This document shows, piece after piece, positions 33,724 through 40,917 of a DNA stretch of 40,917 nucleotides. Position 1 is the first letter of the stretch; each line of letters opens with the position of its first letter. The translations under genes were made by a program, and so were the position numbers. This stretch comes from an uncultured Enterobacterales bacterium. GTDB lineage: Bacteria > Pseudomonadota > Gammaproteobacteria > Enterobacterales > Enterobacteriaceae. A model generated the notes under the pieces. It searched no databases. It had not been told where the DNA came from and saw nothing but the letters and a program-made list of their open reading frames with translations. The DNA lies in the NCBI GenBank assembly GCA_946478305.1, contig CAMLBO010000039.1, positions 1-40,917 of the forward strand, in the 5' to 3' direction.

Positions 33724-35565
33724 CTACTGCTTAATCAGTGATTTAAGGTCTTTACCTTCTTTGCTGCCTTTGTTCTTATCAATCCAGTTCTGTATGGCAC
33801 TTTTGGCTTCGTTTTGTAACTGGTTACGCAGCACCTGATCCACCTGTAGCTGATAGTTCAATTGAGACCATGGGCCGTAAACACGCAAGGGGATATCCGT
33901 GTTTTGCAGGCGAGCGATCAAGTCGTTGTTCCCTTTCCAGCCGCCAGTCACCCTGACACTCAGATTCATATCACACTGGTTATCAGGGAAATTCACCGAA
34001 CCTTCACCTTTGGCGGTCAACATCGTCGACTCCGCCACCAGGTTGGAGAGTTGCAGGGTACCTTCGTCCAGAGCGCCCTCGGCCTGGAGAGTCTTGACCT
34101 CAGTATAGTGCTCGTAACGGTCAAGCCCCTGTACGCTATTATTATTACGCGTCACAGCTTGCTGAATGAGCTGCTGAATATTCAGGCCATTCAGGTGGGC
34201 ATCCGCCATCGACAGTTTCGCTTTACCGCTCCAGTTCTGGCTGAAGTCATCCACAGAAAGCCCTTCCCCGGACACATTCCCCTCCATTGAAAAGTTTCCA
34301 GACAGCACCTGCGGTAAATTATATGCGGTCAACAACTGACCGATTTCGATGTTATGCACCACGGGTTTAAGGCTGATTGATACAGGCGTCTGGGTAGCGT
34401 CGAGGCGGCCAGGTAGTGAGAAGTCGCCGGTCGCCATCTTACCACTCAACGTTTTGAGATTAACCTTACCCTGCTGATTTTCAGCCAGGAGGCTGAACCC
34501 CTGAATTTTCAAACCGCGATAGGTCAGGTCAGCAACATTCAACGCCAGATTGGCATTAAAGCTGTTGAGGATACTGAAGTTGTTGGTCTGTTGACTAATA
34601 TCGCGGGCAATTACCGGTGCAGAGGTCACTGCTTTCGTTGCCTGGGCCGTCTGGCCCAGTGCTTTGGCCTGCCAGCCCGACAGCGCATCAAGATCCAATT
34701 TTTCAGCGTTGAGATTGACCTGATAATCCGCCGTGCCGTCAAGCGTAGCCGCCGCAGTTCCACTCAGTTCATTATCATTAGCGGTCAATGTCAGTTGACT
34801 GAGCGTCAGACGCTGACTGCTGTTTTGATAACTGGCCTGTAGGGTGCCACTGCCCTGCACGCCCTGAGCGGGGATATCTGCACCACTTAACTGATAGGTG
34901 AATTTACTGACATTGGCGGAGAACTGCTCAGGATATTGCTTCATATCCAGATCGGCAGAGAGCGTAAAGGCCAGATCGCGTTGATTGCGGTTAATGCGGC
35001 TGGAAAGTTCAAGCGTTGCCTGACGGTGTTCATTCTGTTCAAGTTGCAGATTCAAATCGCGCACATTGATTTGATCATCCACACCACGCTGCCAGATAAG
35101 AAGACTGTCTGCTACGCTGATTTTATCGATATCAAACTTCCAACCAGCCTCAAGTTCGCTTGGTGGTTGGACAGAAGAGGAAGGGGCAACTGGCGCATCC
35201 GGTACATTGGCTTCACTTTCAGGCGTCAGACGGATCACTGCATTTTTAAACATCACCTGACGAACGGCCAACTGGTGCGACAACAGAGGCCAGAGTTTTA
35301 CGTCAAGACGCATATTCTCAGCACTGACTACCGGTTCTTTGGCTCCTGGCGCGGTCAATGACGTCTGGCCAGCAATGATGCTCAACTGAGGCCATACATG
35401 CCAGCGTAAATCTCCGCTGATCGCCAACTGATAACCGCTTTTTTGCTCTACCCGGTCCGCCATATAGTCGCGGAAGTCATTCGGGTTGATTAAAAATACC
35501 AGCGACGTCATACCTGCAATAATTACCACCAGCAGAATAACCAGCGTTGTCAGTAGTCTTCTCAT
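33724..35565 (-). CDS. asmA: Outer-membrane assembly protein AsmA
   Basis: AsmA is a large envelope protein anchored by one N-terminal helix (LLTTLVILLVVIIAGMTSLV), with a long periplasmic beta-rich region. The family is implicated in lipid transport to the outer membrane, and E. coli asmA mutations suppress OmpF assembly defects. It follows E. coli AsmA closely at both ends (NPNDFRDYM near the start; LRVYGPWSQLNYQLQVDQVL near the end). ATG 35565 (MRRLLTTL, 613 aa; E. coli 617) has GAGGAAGGC upstream; nine earlier in-frame codons are unlikely to be used. It is probably the last gene of udk-dcd-asmA. Confidence 0.95.
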   Translation of the reverse strand: MRRLLTTLVILLVVIIAGMTSLVFLINPNDFRDYMADRVEQKSGYQLAISGDLRWHVWPQLSIIAGQTSLTAPGAKEPVVSAENMRLDVKLWPLLSHQLAVRQVMFKNAVIRLTPESEANVPDAPVAPSSSVQPPSELEAGWKFDIDKISVADSLLIWQRGVDDQINVRDLNLQLEQNEHRQATLELSSRINRNQRDLAFTLSADLDMKQYPEQFSANVSKFTYQLSGADIPAQGVQGSGTLQASYQNSSQRLTLSQLTLTANDNELSGTAAATLDGTADYQVNLNAEKLDLDALSGWQAKALGQTAQATKAVTSAPVIARDISQQTNNFSILNSFNANLALNVADLTYRGLKIQGFSLLAENQQGKVNLKTLSGKMATGDFSLPGRLDATQTPVSISLKPVVHNIEIGQLLTAYNLPQVLSGNFSMEGNVSGEGLSVDDFSQNWSGKAKLSMADAHLNGLNIQQLIQQAVTRNNNSVQGLDRYEHYTEVKTLQAEGALDEGTLQLSNLVAESTMLTAKGEGSVNFPDNQCDMNLSVRVTGGWKGNNDLIARLQNTDIPLRVYGPWSQLNYQLQVDQVLRNQLQNEAKSAIQNWIDKNKGSKEGKDLKSLIKQ

Positions 35566-35613
35566 GCCTTCCTCTTGTCGTTTAACCCGCAAATCAGAGG
35601 GTATGAACCTGAA

Positions 35614-36195
35614 TCAATCTTTATCGATGCGGCTGGCTACCGCGCTCTGCTGGTCACGGTATTTCGCATCCTGCCGGCTATTATAAGGACGCGATGCAGG
35701 GCCCGATAATGGCTCGAAGCTCAACGCACCAATTAACATGCCAGGGCGCAGTGCCAGAGGCAACTTACCTGAATTGTAGAACTCCAGCACGATCCGGCCT
35801 TGCCAACCTGGGTCGATACGGTGCGCCGTCACATGGACCATCAGCCCAAGGCGCGCCAAAGATGAACGCCCGTCAAGCCAGCCGACCAGATCATCAGGAA
35901 TAGAAACGGTTTCAAAGGTAACTGCCAGCGCCAATTCGCCCGGATGTAAAAAGAAAGCCTCGCCTTCCGGCAGGACAATCTCATCACTCATCACTTTATC
36001 CAGTGCTGCACTGACTTCATCTTTCGGACCGCTGAGATCGATAAAACCGGCGTTATGACCGAGAAACACGCGAAATCCATTACCCAGACGTACATCTACC
36101 GTCGCGCCATTAATCCGTTCAATGGGTGGACGCGGCGAAATGGATAATTTACCGCTGTCCATCCAGGCTTCTATGTCTCGATCGCACAGTCTCAT
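35614..36195 (-). CDS. dcd: dCTP deaminase Dcd
   Basis: Dcd deaminates dCTP to dUTP, the main source of dTMP precursor in enterobacteria. The 193-aa protein has the trimeric dUTPase-like signatures: [26 protein letters not shown] and the catalytic Glu in [14 protein letters not shown]. The length equals E. coli Dcd. It lies 55 bp after udk and 48 bp before asmA on the same strand, the same order as in E. coli. Confidence 0.98.
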   Translation of the reverse strand: MRLCDRDIEAWMDSGKLSISPRPPIERINGATVDVRLGNGFRVFLGHNAGFIDLSGPKDEVSAALDKVMSDEIVLPEGEAFFLHPGELALAVTFETVSIPDDLVGWLDGRSSLARLGLMVHVTAHRIDPGWQGRIVLEFYNSGKLPLALRPGMLIGALSFEPLSGPASRPYNSRQDAKYRDQQSAVASRIDKD

Positions 36196-36250
36196 CGTGT
36201 ATCTCTCCGTTTGCTAACTGCTAAATGGCCGTCGTAAACAAGGCGGCTCA

Positions 36251-36892
36251 TTAATTAAAGAACTGGCTGATTTTCGCTTTAAGAATATCAATGGCAATGC
36301 GATTTTTGCCGCCGCGCGGAACGATGATATCTGCATATTGTTTTGATGGTTCAATAAATTGCAGGAACATCGGACGAACGGTTTTCTGATATTGCGCCAT
36401 TACCGAGTCCATCGAACGACCACGCTCATTCACATCACGCTTCATACGTCGCATTAAACAAATATCCAGTGGCGTATCCACGAAAATGGAGAAATTCATC
36501 TCCTGACGCAGGCGAACATCCGTCAACAACAGGATGCCTTCAAGGATGATCACCTTCTTAGGTTTAAGGGTGACGGTTTCGTTAAGACGAGTATGTTCGA
36601 TAAAGCTATAGCCGGGTAATTCAATCGCCTGTCCGGCCTTCAGGCTTTGTAAGTGCTGGAACAACAAATTGTGGTCCATGGCGCTGGGATGGTCATAGTT
36701 CGTTTTTACCCGCTCCTCCATGGTCATGTGACTCTGGTCTTTATAGTAGCAGTCTTCTGGAATCACCCCGATATGCTCATCACCGACCTGATCACGAAGT
36801 TCACGATATAAGGTACTGGCAATAAGGCTTTTTCCAGAGGCAGATGCGCCAGCGATACCTACGATGACACACTGATGGAGCTTGTCAGACAT
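36251..36892 (-). CDS. udk: Uridine kinase Udk
   Basis: Udk phosphorylates uridine and cytidine with GTP or ATP in pyrimidine salvage. The P-loop is [11 protein letters not shown] (residues 12-22). The nucleoside-binding [20 protein letters not shown], the [13 protein letters not shown] lid and the C-terminal [12 protein letters not shown] are intact. The length is 213 aa, as in E. coli. A perfect TATAAT (36964-36959) lies about 65 bp upstream. Confidence 0.98.
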   Translation of the reverse strand: MSDKLHQCVIVGIAGASASGKSLIASTLYRELRDQVGDEHIGVIPEDCYYKDQSHMTMEERVKTNYDHPSAMDHNLLFQHLQSLKAGQAIELPGYSFIEHTRLNETVTLKPKKVIILEGILLLTDVRLRQEMNFSIFVDTPLDICLMRRMKRDVNERGRSMDSVMAQYQKTVRPMFLQFIEPSKQYADIIVPRGGKNRIAIDILKAKISQFFN

Positions 36893-36958
36893 AAAATTAA
36901 AGACCTGATTTGGAGGTTTGAGGGGCTAAAGCACGCAGACAGTGCTTTGATCGCGCCA

Positions 36959-36964
36959 ATTATA
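36959..36964 (-). promoter_or_regulatory. Candidate -10 box of udk
   Basis: A perfect TATAAT stands on the minus strand about 65 bp upstream of the udk ATG. No good -35 hexamer is present at 16-18 bp, so the promoter is tentative. Confidence 0.35.
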
Positions 36965-36982
36965 GGTACAACACCGTGCTGA

Positions 36983-37013
36983 TGCCAGCGTTAAGGCAGT
37001 TCATTCGCTGGCA
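36983..37013 (-). other. Inverted repeat between mrp and udk
   Basis: TGCCAGCG and CGCTGGCA pair as a stem that extends outward by A/T pairs, about 30 bp downstream of the mrp stop. No T run follows, so it may be a 3'-end stabilising hairpin or a weak terminator. A second repeat, AAAGCAC / GTGCTTT, lies at about 36928-36948. Confidence 0.4.
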
Positions 37014-37041
37014 TCGGGCAATAATTAGCAGACTTTTGATG

Positions 37042-38154
37042 TCAAACTGCGCGGAAGGCGATTTCTGTCGGAATTGCGTCACCCCTCCAATAGAGTTGCG
37101 AAGCGATTCGCGCGGCTAACTGGCGGTAGAGCAATGTAAATTCACTCTGCGGATTCGAAACCACCGTCGGCTCACCGCGATCCAGGTCTTCACGCAATGA
37201 AATGTGCAGCGGCATCTGGGCCAGCAACTCACAGCGGTATTTCTCTGCCAGCTTCTGCGCACCACCGGTGCCAAAAATAGGCTCATGATGCCCACACTGA
37301 CTGCAAATGTGCATGCTCATATTTTCGATAATACCCAGTACCGGCACGTTGACTTTCTCAAACATCACAATGCCTTTCTTCGCATCGAGCAGGGCAATGT
37401 CCTGCGGGGTCGTCACCACCACCGCACCCGTTACCGGAATATTCTGCGACAGCGTCAGCTGGATATCACCGGTACCCGGTGGCAGGTCAATCACCAGATA
37501 ATCGAGGTCCGGCCATAGGGTGTCTTGCAACATCTGCATTAACGCTTTGCTGGCCATCGGACCGCGCCACACCATGGCATTATCATCTGTTACCAGATAA
37601 CCAATCGAGTTGGTCGCCAGGCCATGGGCCATGATCGGCGCCATGTGCGTGCCATCGGGTGACGTTGGGCGTTCATCTTCGGTACCCAGCATGTTAGGGA
37701 CCGAAGGGCCATAAATATCGGCGTCCAGAATACCGACTTTGCCACCTTCCGCCGCCAGCGCCAGGGCGACGTTCACCGCCGTCGTCGACTTCCCTACCCC
37801 GCCTTTGCCTGAACTGACGGCAATGATATTACGCACCCCTTTGATTCCCGGCTGATCGTTGGCACGGCGCAGCGTCGCAATATCGTGTTTAAGACGCCAC
37901 TCAACGGCTTTCGCGCCGGTCACCCGCATCAGTTCCGCACAGGTACTGGCTTTCAGCGCTTCAAAGCCGCTCTGCCACGCGAACGGCAGGGTCAGATCAA
38001 GGTGCAGCGTGCCGTCCATCAGCGCACAGTGGTGCAGCGCTTTAACAGACAACAGATCTTTTTGCAGGGTGGAATGGGTGAAAGTGGCCAGTACGCCGGT
38101 CACCAGGGCGCGCAGTCCCTCGGGGGTATTCTGCTCAGGGGAATGAGATGTCAT
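37042..38154 (-). CDS. mrp: Iron-sulfur cluster carrier ATPase Mrp (ApbC)
   Basis: Mrp/ApbC is a P-loop ATPase of the MinD/ParA class that carries and delivers Fe-S clusters in the cytosol. An N-terminal DUF59-like domain is followed by the deviant Walker A SSGKGGVGKSTT, the DADIYGPSVPNMLG segment, the Walker B region DYLVIDLPPGTGD and the cluster-binding CSQC. I chose ATG 38154 (MTSHSPEQN, 370 aa; E. coli 369) because AAGGAG lies 5 nt upstream; the frame stays open 43 codons further but that part lacks homology. It is divergent from metG with 151 bp between the starts, as in E. coli. Confidence 0.95.
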   Translation of the reverse strand: MTSHSPEQNTPEGLRALVTGVLATFTHSTLQKDLLSVKALHHCALMDGTLHLDLTLPFAWQSGFEALKASTCAELMRVTGAKAVEWRLKHDIATLRRANDQPGIKGVRNIIAVSSGKGGVGKSTTAVNVALALAAEGGKVGILDADIYGPSVPNMLGTEDERPTSPDGTHMAPIMAHGLATNSIGYLVTDDNAMVWRGPMASKALMQMLQDTLWPDLDYLVIDLPPGTGDIQLTLSQNIPVTGAVVVTTPQDIALLDAKKGIVMFEKVNVPVLGIIENMSMHICSQCGHHEPIFGTGGAQKLAEKYRCELLAQMPLHISLREDLDRGEPTVVSNPQSEFTLLYRQLAARIASQLYWRGDAIPTEIAFRAV

Positions 38155-38305
38155 CCCGGCTCCTTGAAACGAGTTATTTAAGGACAATATTTTCGAGGCA
38201 CAGCATAACAGAAGGTGCGCCATCAGCCCCGCTTGTTTACGTGGGATAGGCCTTTCGGTTAACATCAATGCCCCTGATTTCAACAGCAGAAAGCAAGTTC
38301 TTACT

Positions 38306-40339
38306 ATGGCTCAAGTCGCGAAAAAAATTTTGGTAACCTGTGCACTTCCGTACGCCAACGGATCTATTCACCTCGGCCACATGCTCGAGCACATCCAGGC
38401 TGACGTCTGGGTCCGTTACCAGCGAATGCGCGGCCACGAAGTGCATTTCATCTGTGCTGATGATGCACACGGTACGCCGATCATGCTCAAAGCGCAGCAA
38501 CTCGGTATTGAACCGGAGCAAATGATTGCCGAGATGAGCCAGGAACATCAGAAAGATTTCGCCGGCTTTGGTATCAGCTACGACAATTACCACTCAACGC
38601 ACAGCGACGAAAACCGCGAGCTCTCTTCGTTAATCTATGGCCGCCTGAAAGAAAAGGGTTTTATCAAGAACCGTACTATTTCCCAGCTGTACGACCCGGA
38701 AAAAGGCATGTTCCTGCCGGACCGTTTCGTTAAAGGTACCTGTCCGAAGTGTAAATCACCTGACCAGTACGGCGACAACTGCGAAGTCTGTGGCGCAACC
38801 TACAGCCCGACTGAGCTGATTGATCCGAAGTCTGTCGTTTCCGGTGCTACACCTGTCATGCGTGACTCCGAGCACTTCTTCTTTGACCTGCCAGAGTTCA
38901 GCGCCATGTTACAGGCGTGGACCCGCTCAGGTGCGTTGCAGGAGCAAGTGGCCAATAAGATGCAGGAGTGGTTCGAATCGGGCCTGCAACAGTGGGATAT
39001 CTCCCGTGATGCACCTTACTTCGGTTTCGAAATTCCGGATGCGCCAGGCAAATTCTTCTACGTCTGGCTCGACGCGCCAATCGGCTACATGGGTTCATTC
39101 AAAAACCTGTGCGACCGTCGCCCTGATCTGAGCTTCGACGAATTCTGGAAGAAAGACTCCACCACTGAGCTGTATCACTTCATCGGGAAAGATATCGTCT
39201 ATTTCCATAGCCTGTTCTGGCCAGCCATGCTGGAAGGCAGCAATTTCCGCAAGCCAACCAATTTGTTCGTGCACGGTTATGTGACGGTTAACGGCGCGAA
39301 GATGTCCAAATCGCGCGGCACCTTTATTAAAGCTGGCACCTATCTGAACCACTTGGATGCCGACTGCCTGCGTTATTACTACGCCGCCAAGCTCTCCTCA
39401 CGCATCGATGATATTGACCTGAATCTGGAAGATTTCGTCCAGCGCGTTAACGCCGATATTGTCAACAAAGTAGTGAATCTGGCGTCCCGTAATGCCGGTT
39501 TTATCGCGAAACGTTTTGACGGCATACTGGCGAATAAACTGGCCGACGAAGCGCTGTATAAAACCTTCACCGATGCCGCAGAAAGCATTGCTGAAGCGTA
39601 TGCCAGCCGCGAATCAGGCCGTGCTATCCGTGAAATTATGGCGCTGGCCGATCTGGCTAACCGCTATGTTGACGAACAGGCACCGTGGGTTGTTGCGAAA
39701 CAAGAAGGCCGTGATGCCGATCTGCAAGCCATCTGCTCCATGGGCATCAACCTGTTCCGCGTATTGATGACTTACCTGAAACCGGTATTGCCGTCACTGA
39801 CCGAACGTACCGAAGCGTTCCTGAATACGGAACTGACGTGGGATTCCATTGCGCAGCCGTTGCTCAGCCATAAAGTGAATACGTTTAAAGCGCTGTTCAA
39901 CCGTATTGAGCTCGACAAAGTCGCTGCCATGGTTGATGCATCAAAAGAAGATATCGCTGCGGCGAATGCGAAAGTCGTCACCGGCCCGCTGGCGGAAGCG
40001 CCGATTCAGGAAACCATTACTTTTGATGATTTCGCCAAAGTGGATATGCGCATCGCGTTGATTCAAAGCGCTGATTTCGTCGAGGGTTCTGACAAGCTAC
40101 TGCGTCTGCAACTGGATCTCGGCGGCGAAACCCGTCAGATTTTCTCCGGCATCCGTTCCGCATACCCTGATCCAAAACTGCTGGAAGGTCGCCTGACTAT
40201 CATGGTCGCCAACCTGGCACCGCGCAAAATGCGCTTTGGTATTTCCGAGGGCATGGTGATGGCCGCCGGCCCTGGCGGTAAAGAGATCTTCCTGCTGAGC
40301 CCGGATTCCGGCGCGCAGCCAGGTATGCAGGTGAAATAA
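38306..40339 (+). CDS. metG: Methionyl-tRNA synthetase MetG
   Basis: MetG charges tRNA-Met, including the initiator. The length is 677 aa, identical to E. coli. The HIGH-type motif is in [13 protein letters not shown], the zinc knuckle is [18 protein letters not shown], and the KMSKS loop is [11 protein letters not shown] near residue 335. The C-terminal ~100 residues form the EMAP-like tRNA-binding dimerisation domain ([32 protein letters not shown]-like end). It begins at ATG 38306 and ends at two tandem terminators. Confidence 0.98.
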   Translation: MAQVAKKILVTCALPYANGSIHLGHMLEHIQADVWVRYQRMRGHEVHFICADDAHGTPIMLKAQQLGIEPEQMIAEMSQEHQKDFAGFGISYDNYHSTHSDENRELSSLIYGRLKEKGFIKNRTISQLYDPEKGMFLPDRFVKGTCPKCKSPDQYGDNCEVCGATYSPTELIDPKSVVSGATPVMRDSEHFFFDLPEFSAMLQAWTRSGALQEQVANKMQEWFESGLQQWDISRDAPYFGFEIPDAPGKFFYVWLDAPIGYMGSFKNLCDRRPDLSFDEFWKKDSTTELYHFIGKDIVYFHSLFWPAMLEGSNFRKPTNLFVHGYVTVNGAKMSKSRGTFIKAGTYLNHLDADCLRYYYAAKLSSRIDDIDLNLEDFVQRVNADIVNKVVNLASRNAGFIAKRFDGILANKLADEALYKTFTDAAESIAEAYASRESGRAIREIMALADLANRYVDEQAPWVVAKQEGRDADLQAICSMGINLFRVLMTYLKPVLPSLTERTEAFLNTELTWDSIAQPLLSHKVNTFKALFNRIELDKVAAMVDASKEDIAAANAKVVTGPLAEAPIQETITFDDFAKVDMRIALIQSADFVEGSDKLLRLQLDLGGETRQIFSGIRSAYPDPKLLEGRLTIMVANLAPRKMRFGISEGMVMAAGPGGKEIFLLSPDSGAQPGMQVK

Positions 40340-40355
40340 ACCCGTTCGGGTTTTT
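40338..40355 (+). terminator. First terminator after metG
   Basis: AAACCCG-TT-CGGGTTT, overlapping the stop codon, is followed by further T residues. The loop is very small, so it may be a weak or partial terminator before the stronger hairpin downstream. Confidence 0.55.
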
Positions 40356-40367
40356 GGGCGAACACCT

Positions 40368-40398
40368 AACCGGTGGGGGAAACCTCACCGGTTTTTTT
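40368..40398 (+). terminator. Main rho-independent terminator of metG
   Basis: AACCGGTGGGG pairs with CCTCACCGGTT (11 bp, one G-T) around a GAAA tetraloop and runs into seven T residues. This is a textbook intrinsic terminator. Confidence 0.93.
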
Positions 40399-40917
40399 AT
40401 GGGCTGGTGCCGCCCAAACTGGCCTTTTCAGTTTTTTAAATTCAAGGCTTTGGGTTGCCATCCAAGCGGACCTTAAGGTCAACACCGTGGGCTCGCCGCC
40501 CACACTGGCCCAAAGGAGGTTTAAACGAACCTCCTTTGGAATCCTGCGTTTTTAAACTGCGCGCTTCGCTTAATCGGGATGGCCGTGTTTCAGGGGCCAT
40601 TGTGATAGCCGCAAAATGTCGCCGCTTAGGGGGTGCCTTCGCTTTTGAATGCGGCCCACACTTTTTTAAAAGACAAAAGCAGACCAGGTTTTGTCTTTTG
40701 ACTTAAATAGCCTCTTAGGCGCAGTCAAAAATGGCACCGGATGAGAGGTTCGAGACTTATGGCTCGAACCCGAAATACGGGGACGGCGAAGCCGTGACAT
40801 TTTGCGCCGTGAACGGAAGTCGCTGAAACACGTGCCCTGCCAGCGGCGAAGCTGTCGGTGTTTCATGAAAAAGCGCGGAGTCCAGAGGCCCGCGCGACTG
40901 CGGGTCTCTGGTCGGTG
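40399..40917. repeat. Repeat-rich non-coding region of unknown nature
   Basis: This 519-bp stretch runs to the window edge without a convincing gene. It carries a near-perfect 16-bp direct repeat (GCCGCCCAAACTGGCC at 40409; GCCGCCCACACTGGCC at 40495). Hairpin stems are GTGGGC/GCCCAC (40487-40503), CCAAAGGAGGTT/AACCTCCTTTGG (40510-40539), AAAAGACAAAA/TTTTGTCTTTT (40668-40699), GGTTCGAG/CTCGAACC (40747-40770), ACGGC/GCCGT (40783-40795) and CCAGAGGCCCGC/GCGGGTCTCTGG (40882-40911). A larger inverted pair joins 40584-40620 and 40796-40832. It looks like a mosaic intergenic repeat or a structured RNA; I do not recognise the family. Confidence 0.6.

Noticed and set aside
38155-38283. A 43-codon upstream extension of mrp.
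   Set aside because: The ATG at 38154 has an AAGGAG site and gives the E. coli length; the extension has no homology and occupies the divergent promoter region.
40455-40706. An 83-codon plus-strand frame in the repeat region after metG.
   Set aside because: It crosses several perfect hairpins and repeats, so its sequence is explained by the repeats; no protein family is visible.
40747-40770. A tRNA-like GGTTCGAG...CTCGAACC stem after metG.
   Set aside because: No acceptor stem, anticodon arm or D arm can be placed around it, so it is only a hairpin.

Overview
The window is chromosomal DNA from a motile Enterobacterales bacterium. CheA, MotA/B, FlhDC, the complete his operon with its leader peptide, Gnd, AsmA, Dcd, Udk, Mrp and MetG all read like E. 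coli/Salmonella orthologues, and the order his-wzz-gnd-O-antigen-galF locus-yegH-asmA-dcd-udk-mrp-metG matches the E. coli his-to-metG interval. The flagellar genes directly before yeeZ-his, the lack of ugd between gnd and wzz, the longer MotB tail and the FlhC N-terminal extension argue against E. coli or Salmonella. A genus such as Rahnella, Ewingella, Hafnia or Serratia is possible, but the sequence alone does not let me choose.

Layout: (1) 1-3390, minus strand: flhD-flhC, then motA-motB and the start of cheA (master regulator, stator, chemotaxis kinase). About 1.3 kb of non-coding DNA lies upstream of flhD and holds a perfect CRP consensus site. (2) 4652-5533, minus strand: yeeZ and its terminator. 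(3) 5847-13354, plus strand: his promoter candidate, hisL leader peptide, attenuator, hisGDCBHAFI and a bidirectional terminator. (4) 13374-16014, minus strand: wzz and gnd. (5) 16171-30415, minus strand: an AT-rich O-antigen operon. It starts at a JUMPstart/ops element and carries rfbBDAC (dTDP-L-rhamnose), a Wzx-like flippase, a 515-bp non-coding gap, a Wzy-like polymerase, a hexapeptide acyltransferase, a GT2 and a GT4 glycosyltransferase, manC-manB (GDP-mannose) and wbaP (galactose-1-phosphate initiator). (6) 30694-31581: a GalU-type UDP-glucose pyrophosphorylase at the usual galF position. (7) 32043-38154: yegH (plus), then asmA, dcd, udk and mrp (minus). (8) 38306-40339: metG, two tandem terminators, and about 520 bp of non-coding DNA packed with inverted and direct repeats, cut by the window edge.

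The surface-polysaccharide genes form a coherent Wzx/Wzy pathway. WbaP loads Gal-1-P on undecaprenyl phosphate, two glycosyltransferases can add the two activated sugars made locally (dTDP-Rha and GDP-Man), an acyltransferase may O-acetylate, Wzx flips, Wzy polymerises and Wzz sets chain length. This predicts a Gal/Rha/Man unit of about three sugars related to the Salmonella backbone. I saw no CRISPR array, prophage, transposase, toxin-antitoxin pair or recognisable novel defence system. The least explained parts are the repeat-rich end after metG and the empty gap inside the O-antigen operon.
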